Assembly (NCBI RefSeq): GCF_018860155.1
Contig: NZ_JAHKNI010000010.1
Coordinates: 124,001-188,000, forward strand
DNA length: 64,000 nucleotides
Direction of reading: 5' to 3'
Source of the DNA: Nocardia albiluteola
Lineage (GTDB): Bacteria > Actinomycetota > Actinomycetes > Mycobacteriales > Mycobacteriaceae
A program made the position numbers and the translations under genes. The notes below the pieces were generated by a model, which was not told the DNA's origin, did no database searches, and saw only the letters and a program-made list of their open reading frames with translations. The number at the start of each line of letters is the position of its first letter. Position 1 is the first letter of the stretch. Positions 24,261-33,117 of the stretch are shown in pieces.

Positions 24261-24713
24261 ATGACGTCCGACATCGACGATCCGCTGCGCCTGGACCGGC
24301 AGGTCTGCTTCGCGCTGGCGCTGGCGAACCGTGCGGTGCTGAGTGTCTATCGTCCGCTGCTCGAGCCGATGGGCCTGACCCACCCGCAGTATCTGGTGAT
24401 GCTGGCGCTGTGGGCCGAGGCGCCGCTCTCGGTCAAGGACATCGGCGAACTGGTGCAGCTCGATTCGCCGACCCTGTCGCCACTGCTCAAGCGGCTCGAA
24501 TCCGCCGGCTACATCACCCGCCGCCGCGACGCGCGCAACGAGCGCGCGCTTGTCATCGATCTCACCGCCGCCGGCCGGGCCCTGCGCGCGCGGGCCGAGC
24601 AGATTCCTCCGGCGGTCGTCGAACGGCTCGGGGTCACCCTCGAGGATCTCGAGCAGCTGCACACCGTGCTGGGCCGGGTGAACACCGCCGCCCGGCGCGC
24701 CGCCGCGCGCTGA
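24261..24713 (+). CDS. MarR family regulator, OhrR-like
   Basis: This 150-residue winged-helix regulator resembles OhrR, the organic-hydroperoxide sensor. The conserved N-terminal cysteine is present at position 16 (LDRQVCFALALANRAV) and is followed by the typical MGLTHPQYLVMLALW helix and the wing (LESAGYITRRRDARNERAL). OhrR is inactivated when this cysteine is oxidised. The usual target, ohr, is not next to it, so the regulon may be elsewhere or may include the divergent DUF5313 gene. GGAGAGG lies upstream of the ATG at 24261. Confidence 0.85.
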   Translation: MTSDIDDPLRLDRQVCFALALANRAVLSVYRPLLEPMGLTHPQYLVMLALWAEAPLSVKDIGELVQLDSPTLSPLLKRLESAGYITRRRDARNERALVIDLTAAGRALRARAEQIPPAVVERLGVTLEDLEQLHTVLGRVNTAARRAAAR

Positions 24714-24791
24714 TCTCGAAAACGCCTTCCCCGCAGCCGTTCCGGCTACCTATCATGGATGTATCGCCCGGGGCGTTTCAAGGGGTACATC

Positions 24792-25181
24792 ATGGCGAAA
24801 ATGACCATCGACGAATTGCTCGATGTTTTCAAAGGTATGACGCTGCTGGAACTTTCGGAGTTCGTGAGCGCGTTCGAGAAGGAATTCGGCGTCACCGCCG
24901 CAGCCCCCGTCGCCCTCGTGCAAGGGCCCCAGACCGCCGTCCCCTTGGACGCACCGGAGGAGCCGACCGAGTTCGATGTGATCCTGGAATCGTTCGGGGA
25001 CAAGAAGATTCAGGTGATCAAGGCGGTCCGGGAGGTCGTCACCGGACTGGGCCTGAAGGAGGCGAAGGACCTCGTCGAGTCCGCGCCCACCCCGATCCTG
25101 GAGCGTCTGGACCGCGATGCCGCCGACGCCGCCAAGATCCGGCTCGAGGCCGCGGGAGCCAGGGTCGCCCTGCGCGCCTAG
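24792..25181 (+). CDS. Ribosomal protein bL12 (L7/L12) paralogue, stand-alone
   Basis: This 129-residue protein is a complete bL12-like protein. Its dimerisation domain (MAKMTIDELLDVFKGMTLLE, residues about 1-35) is followed by an atypical hinge (QGPQTAVPLDAPEEPT in place of the usual Ala/Gly-rich linker) and a near-canonical C-terminal domain (ESFGDKKIQVIKAVREVV, GLGLKEAKDLVESAP). bL12 forms the ribosomal stalk that recruits translational GTPases. The housekeeping copy normally follows rplJ, which is absent here, so this is probably a second copy with a special role. AAGGGG lies before the ATG. Confidence 0.85.
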   Translation: MAKMTIDELLDVFKGMTLLELSEFVSAFEKEFGVTAAAPVALVQGPQTAVPLDAPEEPTEFDVILESFGDKKIQVIKAVREVVTGLGLKEAKDLVESAPTPILERLDRDAADAAKIRLEAAGARVALRA

Positions 25182-25373
25182 CGCACCGGCCGAATCCGCG
25201 CGTACAAACTCGTCCGGCAACCGCCGAGCATCGAGGCGGGCAACGACTGTACCCCCGAACCCATTGGCATAAACCGGCTCTCGAGTTGCGACCCGGCGGC
25301 ACATGTGAGATTTTCCTCACGGGCTCTCGTGGACTCCACATCGAACGGTCACGGGTTTCGCAAGGAGTAGCAG

Positions 25374-27491
25374 TTGCGCCTACCTCTACGACGGGATACG
25401 CCCGGGCACGATACGGATTCGCAGTCCGGATCGGGCCCCGCCGCACCCGCCGCACCGAGCAGGATGGGCATGGTGCTGCGGCCGCGCACGATCGGCGGTC
25501 AGCTCACCCGGATCCTGGCTGTCGCCCTGATCCTCACGATCGCCCTGCTGACGATCACCACCCTCAACGAGATCACGAACTTCCGCGAGTCCGAGAACAC
25601 CAGGCAGGCCGTATCGCTCGCCCAGCACGTGCAGGACCTGACCGACCAGGTGCAGCGGGAATCCGGCCTCAGCAACGGCCTGCTCGGCGGTGACGATCAG
25701 CTGAAGCAGCAGCTGCTCACCCAGCGCCACGCGGTCGATGCGACGCTCGGCGCCGTCCGGGCGGCCGCGGACTCGAATGTGCCCGGCGCCGACCAGGTGC
25801 GCGCCGCACTGAGCCGTCTGGATCAGCTCGCGGACACTCGGACCCAAATCGACACGCACCGGATGAGCAGGCCGGTCGCGTCCCAGTTCTACACCGACGC
25901 GGTCGATGCGCTCGATCGCCCGACCCTCGGCCTGGACCTGGCCCAGGACCAGCAGATCCAGCGCGGACTGCAGGCGTTCTACTCGCTGGGCGCGGCCAAG
26001 TCGCAGTTCGACGCCGAGCGCGGATTCCTCAACGGCGTCTTCACCGTCGGCCGCTTCTCCGGCGGCGAGTACGGCCAGTTCACGGAGATCCGTGCCACCA
26101 AACAGGCTGCACTGCAAGCATTCTCGAGCTACTCGACACCCGCCTGGCAGGGCGATCTGGACGCGGTGATGCAGGGCGGAGACGAGGCTGCGGTGGAGCA
26201 GGCCGAGAGCGTCGCCCTCGCATCGGGCGACGGGCTCCTGGTCCGCCCGGTGGACCCGGCGACCTGGTGGATGCGCATCAGCAAGGTCATCGACGAACAG
26301 CGCGCCGCGCAACAGTCGGTGGGCGGCGAGGTGCAGGCCCGCGCCGACGAGCTGCGTGCCTCGGCCCTGACCAAGCTGACGGTGTTCCTGGTCGCCGCGC
26401 TGCTCGCGATCATCGCCATGGTCGTGCTGGTGGTGCTGTCCCAGCGCGCGATCGTCCGGCCGCTGGCGAAGCTGGCCGGCGAGGCCGACGACGTGGCGTC
26501 GCGACGCCTGCCCGAGGCCATCGACGCCTGGTCGCGGGCCGAGGAGGACCACCAGCCCGACGCACCGGGACCGGTGCGCATCCCGGACGGGACCAGCACC
26601 GAGATCGCCGCCGTCGCGGGCGCATTGGACCGCGTCCAGAGCACCGCCTTCGAACTCGCCTCGCAGCAGGCGCTGCTGCGGCGCAACACCACCGAGTCGA
26701 TGTCCAACCTGGCCCGGCGCAATCAGAACCTGGTGCGCCGCCAGCTCGGGCTGCTCAGCCAGCTCGAGCGTCAGGAACTCGACCCGAAGGGCCTCTCCAA
26801 CCTGTTCCAGCTCGACCATCTGGCGACCCGTATGCGCCGCAACGCCGAGAGCCTGCTCATCCTCGTCGGTGAGGGCAGCCCGCGCCGGTTGTCGAATCCG
26901 CTGCCGCTGACCACCGTCATCCGCGCGGGCATGTCGGAGGTGGACGACTACCGGCGGGTGGTGCTGCGCCGGGTCGACGACGTACTCGTCAGCGGTGCGG
27001 TGGCCAGCGAGCTCGCGCACATACTCGCTGAGCTGATCGAGAACGGGATCGCCTTCTCCCCGCCCGACATGGACGTCGAGGTCTACGGCCGCCTGGTGGC
27101 GCACGGATACGTCCTGGCCGTGGTCGATCACGGCGTCGGCATGCCCGAAGCGCAACTGGCCCAGGCGAATGCGAAGCTGCGCGGCGAACAGGACTTCATC
27201 GTCGCGCCGACCCGCTACCTCGGGCACTACGTGGTCGGCCGGCTCGGCCGGCGGCTCGGCATCGAGGTGGAGCTGACCTCCTCGCCGGACGGCGGCGTCG
27301 TCGCGCGGCTGAGGTTGCCCCAGAATCTGCTCGCCGCCGGAAACGGTCAGCAGCCCGCCCTCGTGCAGGCCAAGGTCGCCAACGACGGGCTGGTGCCGTA
27401 TTCGGCCACCGATTGGGTGTCCAACGGCGCCACCGCGGAATCCGCGTCCGGCACGGCGAGCGAGCCTGTCGCTCAGGGGAATCCGAGATGA
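25374..27491 (+). CDS. Nitrate/nitrite-sensor (NIT) domain histidine-kinase-like protein, conservon CvnA type
   Basis: This 705-residue membrane protein has a transmembrane helix near 47-65, an extracytoplasmic helical sensor resembling the NIT domain (QVQRESGLSNGLLGG), a second helix near 335-360, a HAMP-like region, and an ATPase domain (LIENGIAFSPPD, VVDHGVGMPEAQ). The segment FQLDHLATRMRRNAESLLIL stands in place of a classical HisKA motif, as in Streptomyces conservon kinases. The start is TTG at 25374 with AAGGAG six bases upstream. It overlaps the next gene (DUF742) by ATGA. The usual partners, a roadblock protein and a GTPase, are absent; an Opp-type transporter follows instead. Confidence 0.85.
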   Translation: MRLPLRRDTPGHDTDSQSGSGPAAPAAPSRMGMVLRPRTIGGQLTRILAVALILTIALLTITTLNEITNFRESENTRQAVSLAQHVQDLTDQVQRESGLSNGLLGGDDQLKQQLLTQRHAVDATLGAVRAAADSNVPGADQVRAALSRLDQLADTRTQIDTHRMSRPVASQFYTDAVDALDRPTLGLDLAQDQQIQRGLQAFYSLGAAKSQFDAERGFLNGVFTVGRFSGGEYGQFTEIRATKQAALQAFSSYSTPAWQGDLDAVMQGGDEAAVEQAESVALASGDGLLVRPVDPATWWMRISKVIDEQRAAQQSVGGEVQARADELRASALTKLTVFLVAALLAIIAMVVLVVLSQRAIVRPLAKLAGEADDVASRRLPEAIDAWSRAEEDHQPDAPGPVRIPDGTSTEIAAVAGALDRVQSTAFELASQQALLRRNTTESMSNLARRNQNLVRRQLGLLSQLERQELDPKGLSNLFQLDHLATRMRRNAESLLILVGEGSPRRLSNPLPLTTVIRAGMSEVDDYRRVVLRRVDDVLVSGAVASELAHILAELIENGIAFSPPDMDVEVYGRLVAHGYVLAVVDHGVGMPEAQLAQANAKLRGEQDFIVAPTRYLGHYVVGRLGRRLGIEVELTSSPDGGVVARLRLPQNLLAAGNGQQPALVQAKVANDGLVPYSATDWVSNGATAESASGTASEPVAQGNPR

Positions 27492-27883
27492 GAGACCTCG
27501 ATCCCCCGCTACCCCACTCGACGCCGCCGCACGACTCCCCGGACGAGCACGACGACGAGGGCGATGAGGAATTCCTGCGCGCCTTCGTCGTCACCGGGGG
27601 GCGCACCACGCCGGTCATCGACGGGCTGCGCATCGAGACGCTGGTGCACGCGCCCCGCTCGGCGCTGTCCGCCCCGCTGCAGCTCGAACAGCTCGCCGTC
27701 GTGCGGCTGTGCCAGCGCCGATGTTCCATCGCGGAAATCGGTGCCGCGCTGCGTGTTCCGGTCGGTGTCGCCAAGGTGATCGTGAGCGACCTCGCCGCCG
27801 CCGGCTTCGTCACCGTACACAAATCCCCCGACCTGTCCATTTCCGCGATCGAGAGGATCAGGGATCTTGTCCGCGCACTGTGA
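27488..27883 (+). CDS. DUF742 (CvnC-like) protein
   Basis: This 131-residue protein matches DUF742, the third component of actinobacterial conservons. It has an acidic N-terminal part, then AFVVTGGRTTPVIDGLRIET and a C-terminal winged-helix-like region (CSIAEIGAALRVPVGVAKVI and LSISAIERIRDLVRAL). It overlaps the kinase gene by four bases and is overlapped by the following lipoprotein gene. In conservons DUF742 acts with a kinase, a roadblock protein and a small GTPase; only the kinase is here. Confidence 0.85.
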   Translation: MRDLDPPLPHSTPPHDSPDEHDDEGDEEFLRAFVVTGGRTTPVIDGLRIETLVHAPRSALSAPLQLEQLAVVRLCQRRCSIAEIGAALRVPVGVAKVIVSDLAAAGFVTVHKSPDLSISAIERIRDLVRAL

Positions 27884-29543
27884 CGCGAAGACCTCCGGCG
27901 GCCCGGCCGGCCCCCGACGATCGTGGCGGCGGATGCTGTGCCTCGGCGTCGTCGCGGTGGCTTTGGCCGCCTGCGCGCCGCTGCAGTATCCGGCGCGAAC
28001 CGCAACGCACGCGGACGATTTCGGGGCCCAGGTGGGCGCGCAGTCGGTGCGCGCCGGTGGCGATCTGGTGATGGGGCTGTCGAACGAGCCCGACCGGCTC
28101 GACCCGACCACCTCCAGCTCGCTCTACACCCGCTACGTCATGAACTCGATCTGCGAGAAGCTCTACGACAACGACGCCGCGGGAAATCTGGTGCCGCAGT
28201 TGGCAACCGCGCTGCCGAGCTTCTCACCCGACGGGCTGACGGTCACCATTCCGGTGCGCACCGGCATCCGCTTCGCCGACGGCACGCCGTTCGACGCCGA
28301 CGCGGTCCGGACCAGCCTGCTGCGGCACCTGACCCTGAAGACCTCGCAGCGCAAGAGCGAGATGGGGCCCATCGCATCGATCGATACCGACGGCGCGGCA
28401 ACGGTTGTCGTGCACTTCACCGAGCCGTTCTCGCCGTTCGCCGCCGCCCTGGCCGACCGGGCCGGGATGATCATGTCACCGGCCGCCCTGGACAAGGAGG
28501 ACACGCACTTCGCGGATCATCCGGTGTGCGTGGGGGCGTTCAAGTTCGTCAAGCGGGTGCCGCAGACCGAGATCGTCGTCGCACGGGACCCGCTGTACTA
28601 CGACGCCCAGGACGTGCACCTGGACACCATCACCTACCGGATCATGCCCGACGCCAATATTCGCGCGGCCAACCTGCGTTCGGGCGACATCCAGGTCGCC
28701 GACACGATCTCGCCACAGGACGTCGACGCGCTGGCCAAGGATCCGTCGCTGCACCTGCTGCAGACGCGCGGGCTGAACTTCCGGGGACTGTTCGTCAATA
28801 TCGCCAACGTGCACGGCGTCGGCAAGCCCACCGAACAGCTCGACACCCCGCTCGCGAAGGATCCCCGTGTACGCGAGGCACTGTCGCTGAGCATCGATCG
28901 AAACACCCTGGTGAATACGGTATTCGACAACTGGTTCGAACCCGCGTGCTCACCGATCGTGCCGCAGACCGCGTTCGCCACGCCCGCCGGAATCACCTGC
29001 CCCACCTATGATCCCCAGCGCTCGCGGCAATTGCTCGCCGCCGCCGGAGTGAAGATCCCGTACCGGATCACCCTGCAGGTGACGGACACTCAGGACCAGC
29101 TCCGCTACGCGCAGGCGTTGCAGGCCAATGTCGCCGCGGGCGGCTTCCAGCTGGCCATCGAGCCGACCGAATACTCCACCCTGCTGAACGTGCAGAAGCG
29201 CGGCACCTTCCAGGCTCTGCTGATCGGCTGGTCCGGACGGATCGACCCGGACGCGAACATCACGCTGTTCAACCGGACCGGGGCGAGTTCCAACTACACG
29301 GGTTACAGCTCCCCTGCGGTCGACGATCTGCTGGCGCGGGCCTCGCAGAGCACCGACACCGCCACCCGCGCCGACCTCTACGGGCAGGCCGTGCAAGCGT
29401 TGCAGCAGGACAACCCGTACGTCTACACCTACCGCGAACGCCTGCTGACGGTGCAGTCCAGGCAGGTGACGGGCATCCAGGTGTTCCCGGACGGCGTCGT
29501 GCGGCTGGGCCGGGCCGCCTTCCGCACGAACCGGAGGGCCTGA
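27867..29543 (+). CDS. ABC transporter substrate-binding lipoprotein (SBP_bac_5), first copy
   Basis: This protein of about 558 residues is a family 5 solute-binding lipoprotein for peptides, nickel or similar ligands. The signal ends in a lipobox (VVAVALAACAP). The family core appears as LVMGLSNEPDRLDPTTSSSL and TVTIPVRTGIRFADGTPFDA, with typical later segments (RVREALSLSIDRNTLV). TTG at 27867 overlaps the DUF742 gene by 17 bp; ATG at 27933 is an alternative start at the beginning of the signal. The next gene encodes a close paralogue, so the operon has two binding proteins for one membrane complex. Confidence 0.87.
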   Translation: MSAHCDAKTSGGPAGPRRSWRRMLCLGVVAVALAACAPLQYPARTATHADDFGAQVGAQSVRAGGDLVMGLSNEPDRLDPTTSSSLYTRYVMNSICEKLYDNDAAGNLVPQLATALPSFSPDGLTVTIPVRTGIRFADGTPFDADAVRTSLLRHLTLKTSQRKSEMGPIASIDTDGAATVVVHFTEPFSPFAAALADRAGMIMSPAALDKEDTHFADHPVCVGAFKFVKRVPQTEIVVARDPLYYDAQDVHLDTITYRIMPDANIRAANLRSGDIQVADTISPQDVDALAKDPSLHLLQTRGLNFRGLFVNIANVHGVGKPTEQLDTPLAKDPRVREALSLSIDRNTLVNTVFDNWFEPACSPIVPQTAFATPAGITCPTYDPQRSRQLLAAAGVKIPYRITLQVTDTQDQLRYAQALQANVAAGGFQLAIEPTEYSTLLNVQKRGTFQALLIGWSGRIDPDANITLFNRTGASSNYTGYSSPAVDDLLARASQSTDTATRADLYGQAVQALQQDNPYVYTYRERLLTVQSRQVTGIQVFPDGVVRLGRAAFRTNRRA

Positions 29544-31181
29544 GTGCCCATGCGTGACAGACTCTTCCGGACGTTCGTGCTGGGCCTGATCGCCTGTGCC
29601 CTGGCATCCTGCGCACCCGTGCGGCCCGTGGCCGCGCCCGTCGTGCACATCGACGACTACGGCACGCCGGTGGGCTCGCAGACCGTGCACCAGGGCGGCG
29701 AGTTGGTGATGGGCCTATCCAACGATCCGGACCGGCTCGACCCGACCACCTCCAGCTCGCTCTACACCCGCTATGTCATGAGCACGATCTGCGAAAAGCT
29801 CTACGACAACGACTCTTCGGGCAATCTGGTGCCGCAGCTGGCGACGGACCTGCCGCGCTTCTCCCCCGACGGACTGACGGTCACCATCCCGGTGCGCACG
29901 GGCATCCGCTTCGCGGACGGCACGCCGTTCGACGCGGCCGCGGTCGTGACCAGCCTGGAGCGGCACCTCACGATGCCGGGGTCGCAGCGCACCGGGGAGA
30001 TGGGCCCGATCACCGGCATCACCGCCGACGGCGACTCCCAGGTGGTTATCCGGTTCGGCACGCCGTTCGCGCCGATCACCGCGGCCCTCGCCGACCGGGC
30101 CGGGATGATCATGTCGCCGACCGCACTCGCCAAGGAGGGCAAGGACTTCGGCGATCATCCCGTGTGCGTCGGCCCGTTCGCGTTCGTCAACCGGGCGGCG
30201 GGCTCGTCGATCACGGTCGCGCGCGATCCGCTGTACTACGACGCGAAGAACGTGCACCTGGACCGGATCGTCTACCGCATCATGACCCAGGCCGGCGAGC
30301 GCGCGGCCGCACTGCGATCGGGCACCATCCAGGTCGCCGACACCATGTCGCCGCAGGACGTCGACGCGCTGGCGGCCGACCCGTCGCTGCACCTGCTGCG
30401 GTCGGGTTCGTTCGGTTTCCAGGGGTTCTACATCAATATCGGCGATGTGCACGGCGCCGGAACGCCGGTCGAGCAGATCAATACCCCGCTGGCCCGCGAT
30501 GCCCGTGTCCGCCTTGCGCTGTCGCTGAGTGTCGATCGGCAGGCGCTGGTGGACAAGGTTTTCAAGGGCTGGTACGAGCCGGCCTGCACGCCGATCGCGC
30601 CGCGCACCTCCTACGCGACCCAGGCGGCGACGGCGTGCCCGCTGTTCGATCCGGAACAATCGAAACGCCTCCTGGCCCAGGCCGGTGTGCAGATCCCCTA
30701 TCCGATCACCATGCAGGTGATGAACGTTCAGGATCAGTTGCAGTACGCCCAGGCGTTACGGGCCAGCCTCGCCCAGGGCGGCTTCGATCTGCGGATCGTG
30801 CCCACCCCGTACTCGGCGCTGCTGGACGCGCAGAAGCGCGGCACCTACGAGACGCTGCTGCTGGGCTGGTCGGGCCGGCTCGACCCGGACGGCAACATCT
30901 CCCGGTTCCTGATGACCGGATCGACCGGCAACTACAGCGGATTCAGCTCGCCGGATCTCGACGACGTGCTCGCCTGGGCCGCGCACACCACGAGCGTGGC
31001 GCGCCGCGGGGCGCTGTACGAGCAGGCCGTTCGCCTCGTCGCGCGCGAAAACCCCTACATCTACACGTATCGTCTGCGGAATCTGACCGTGCACTCGGTC
31101 CGCGTCACCGGCATCGAGGTGTACGCCGACGGCACCGTCCGGCTCGGCAAGGCCGCGTTCGTCTCCGACGGGAAGAGCTGA
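29544..31181 (+). CDS. ABC transporter substrate-binding lipoprotein (SBP_bac_5), second copy
   Basis: This 545-residue lipoprotein is a paralogue of the preceding gene product and similar over the whole length (LVMGLSNDPDRLDPTTSSSL, TVTIPVRTGIRFADGTPFDA). The lipobox is ALASCAP. GTG at 29544 starts directly after the previous stop; the ATG two codons later is an alternative. The tandem pair arose by duplication and may have split ligand range or affinity between two proteins feeding the same permeases. Confidence 0.87.
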   Translation: MPMRDRLFRTFVLGLIACALASCAPVRPVAAPVVHIDDYGTPVGSQTVHQGGELVMGLSNDPDRLDPTTSSSLYTRYVMSTICEKLYDNDSSGNLVPQLATDLPRFSPDGLTVTIPVRTGIRFADGTPFDAAAVVTSLERHLTMPGSQRTGEMGPITGITADGDSQVVIRFGTPFAPITAALADRAGMIMSPTALAKEGKDFGDHPVCVGPFAFVNRAAGSSITVARDPLYYDAKNVHLDRIVYRIMTQAGERAAALRSGTIQVADTMSPQDVDALAADPSLHLLRSGSFGFQGFYINIGDVHGAGTPVEQINTPLARDARVRLALSLSVDRQALVDKVFKGWYEPACTPIAPRTSYATQAATACPLFDPEQSKRLLAQAGVQIPYPITMQVMNVQDQLQYAQALRASLAQGGFDLRIVPTPYSALLDAQKRGTYETLLLGWSGRLDPDGNISRFLMTGSTGNYSGFSSPDLDDVLAWAAHTTSVARRGALYEQAVRLVARENPYIYTYRLRNLTVHSVRVTGIEVYADGTVRLGKAAFVSDGKS

Positions 31182-31187
31182 ACACCA

Positions 31188-32144
31188 TTGCTGCGGTATG
31201 TATTTCATCGTCTCTGGCAGTCCGCACTGACCCTCGTGCTGGTCTCGATCGTGGTCTTCCTCGCGGTGCGCGCGCTGCCCGGCGACCCCGCCACCGTCAT
31301 GGCCGGGGAGCAGGCGGATCCGGCGGCGATCGCCGCGGTGCGGGCTCAGCTGGGCCTGGACAAGTCGTTGCCGGTGCAGTACCTCGACTTCGTCGGACAC
31401 GCGCTCACCGGTGACCTCGGCCGGTCCATCCGCACGGGAATCCCGGTGCGCGACATGATCGGCACGACCCTTCCGGTCACGCTGCAGCTGGCGGTGTACG
31501 CGCTGCTGGTGGCGGTGCTGATCGGAATCGCCGGGGGCGTGGTCGCCGCGGTGTACCGGGGCCGCTGGCCGGAGTGGATCGCGGGCAGCTTCTCGCTGGT
31601 CGGATTGTCGGTGCCGACCTTCTGGCTGGGAATCCTTGCGGTGCTGTACCTCTCGGTCAGACTGCATCTGTTCCCCGCCTCGGGGTACGTATCCCCGCTC
31701 GCGCATCCGCTGCGCGGGGTCTACTTCCTGACCCTGCCCGCGGTGATCCTGGGCGTCACGCATGCGGCGGTGATCCAGCGGCAGACGCGCTCGGCCATGG
31801 TGGAGACGCTCACCACGGACTTCGTGCGCACCGCGCGGGCGAAGGGGCTCGGTCGCGGCGCGGTGATCGTCCGGTACGGCCTGCGCAACAGCCTGATCGT
31901 GGTGACCACCGTCGTCGGCATGCAGCTCGGTTTCCTCATCGCGGGCGTGGTGGTCACCGAGCGCATCTTCAGCCTGCCAGGCCTGGGGAAGCTGACCCTG
32001 GATTCGGTGTTCAGCCGCGACTATCCGGTAATCCAGGCGGTCGTGCTGGTGATCGCCGCGTCCTACATCCTGATAAATCTGCTGGTCGACGTGCTCTACA
32101 CGATGATCGATCCGCGGGTGCGCGTGTCCGGGAGGGCGCAATGA
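31188..32144 (+). CDS. Oligopeptide-type ABC permease, DppB/OppB family
   Basis: This 318-residue permease has six predicted membrane helices and the signatures of the DppB family: the N-terminal LWQSALTLVLVSIVVFLAVR, the LPGDPAT segment, LGRSIRTG, and the EAA loop near the C-terminus (TARAKGLGRGAVIVRYGLRN). It would form one half of the membrane channel with the next gene product. The start is TTG at 31188, six bases after the binding-protein stop, with GGAAGAG upstream. It overlaps the next gene by ATGA. Confidence 0.9.
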   Translation: MLRYVFHRLWQSALTLVLVSIVVFLAVRALPGDPATVMAGEQADPAAIAAVRAQLGLDKSLPVQYLDFVGHALTGDLGRSIRTGIPVRDMIGTTLPVTLQLAVYALLVAVLIGIAGGVVAAVYRGRWPEWIAGSFSLVGLSVPTFWLGILAVLYLSVRLHLFPASGYVSPLAHPLRGVYFLTLPAVILGVTHAAVIQRQTRSAMVETLTTDFVRTARAKGLGRGAVIVRYGLRNSLIVVTTVVGMQLGFLIAGVVVTERIFSLPGLGKLTLDSVFSRDYPVIQAVVLVIAASYILINLLVDVLYTMIDPRVRVSGRAQ

Positions 32145-33109
32145 GCACTGCACCGAACGCACAGCGCGAGGACGCGGGTGCCGCGTCCGGCACGGCGGCC
32201 GAGGAGGTTTCCGACGCGCAGGGGGGCGGCGAGACTGTCACCGAAGTCACCGTCGCAGTACCCATTTCATCCGGCGGCCGAGGTAGCGCGCTGCGCCATG
32301 TGCGCGGAAATCCGCTGGGTATGGTCGGTGCGGCACTGCTGCTGATCGTCATCGTCACCGGTGTTTTCGCGCCGCTGCTCGCGCCCTACCCGCCCGCCGA
32401 GGTGCACTTCCCGATTCCCTTCCAGAAGCCGGGCACCGTCGGATATGCCCTGGGCACCGACGATCTGGGGCGCGACATCCTCTCGCGCCTGCTCTACGGC
32501 ACCCGGGCCTCGCTCGAGGTGGGCGCGCTGTCGGTGCTGTGCGCGGTGGTCATCGGCGTTCCGCTGGGCCTGCTGGCCGGCTACTGGCGGTGGCTGGACG
32601 CGGTGCTGTCGCGGCTGGTCGATGTGCTGCTGGCCTTTCCGTTCGTGATGATCGCGGTGGGGCTGACCGTGATCTACGGCGCGGGCCTGACCCAGGCCGC
32701 GATCGCGCTGGGCATCGCGCAGGTGCCGTTGATGATGCGGGTCGTGCGCGCGGAAACATTGCGGCTGCGGGAAACCGATTTCGTCCTCGCCGCCCGCACC
32801 ATGCACGTCGGTCCGCTGCGCATCCTCGGGGAACACATCCTGCCCAACGCGCTCGGGCCGATCATCGTGCAGGCCACCGTGATCATGCCGACGGCGGTGC
32901 TGGGCGAGGCGCTGCTGTCGTTCCTGGGACTGGGCATCAAACCGCCCGCGCCCAGCCTGGGCATCATGCTGTCCGATGCACAGCAGTACCTGATGCGCAC
33001 GCCGTGGCCGGGCGTGTTTCCGGGCGTCGCGCTGCTACTGATCTGCTTGGGATTCAACCTCTTCGGCGATGCGCTGCGCGATGCGATCGACCCGAAGACG
33101 AGCCGCTGA
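32141..33109 (+). CDS. Oligopeptide-type ABC permease, DppC/OppC family
   Basis: This 322-residue permease has a long charged N-terminus (about 50 residues), a DppC-type first helix with RGNPLGMVGAALLLIVIV, the LGTDDLGRDILSRLLYG signature and the EAA loop (ARTMHVGPLRILGEHILPNA). It pairs with the DppB-type permease. It starts within the stop codon of that gene and ends nine bases before the ATPase gene. Confidence 0.9.
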   Translation: MSTAPNAQREDAGAASGTAAEEVSDAQGGGETVTEVTVAVPISSGGRGSALRHVRGNPLGMVGAALLLIVIVTGVFAPLLAPYPPAEVHFPIPFQKPGTVGYALGTDDLGRDILSRLLYGTRASLEVGALSVLCAVVIGVPLGLLAGYWRWLDAVLSRLVDVLLAFPFVMIAVGLTVIYGAGLTQAAIALGIAQVPLMMRVVRAETLRLRETDFVLAARTMHVGPLRILGEHILPNALGPIIVQATVIMPTAVLGEALLSFLGLGIKPPAPSLGIMLSDAQQYLMRTPWPGVFPGVALLLICLGFNLFGDALRDAIDPKTSR

Positions 33110-33117
33110 GGGGCACG

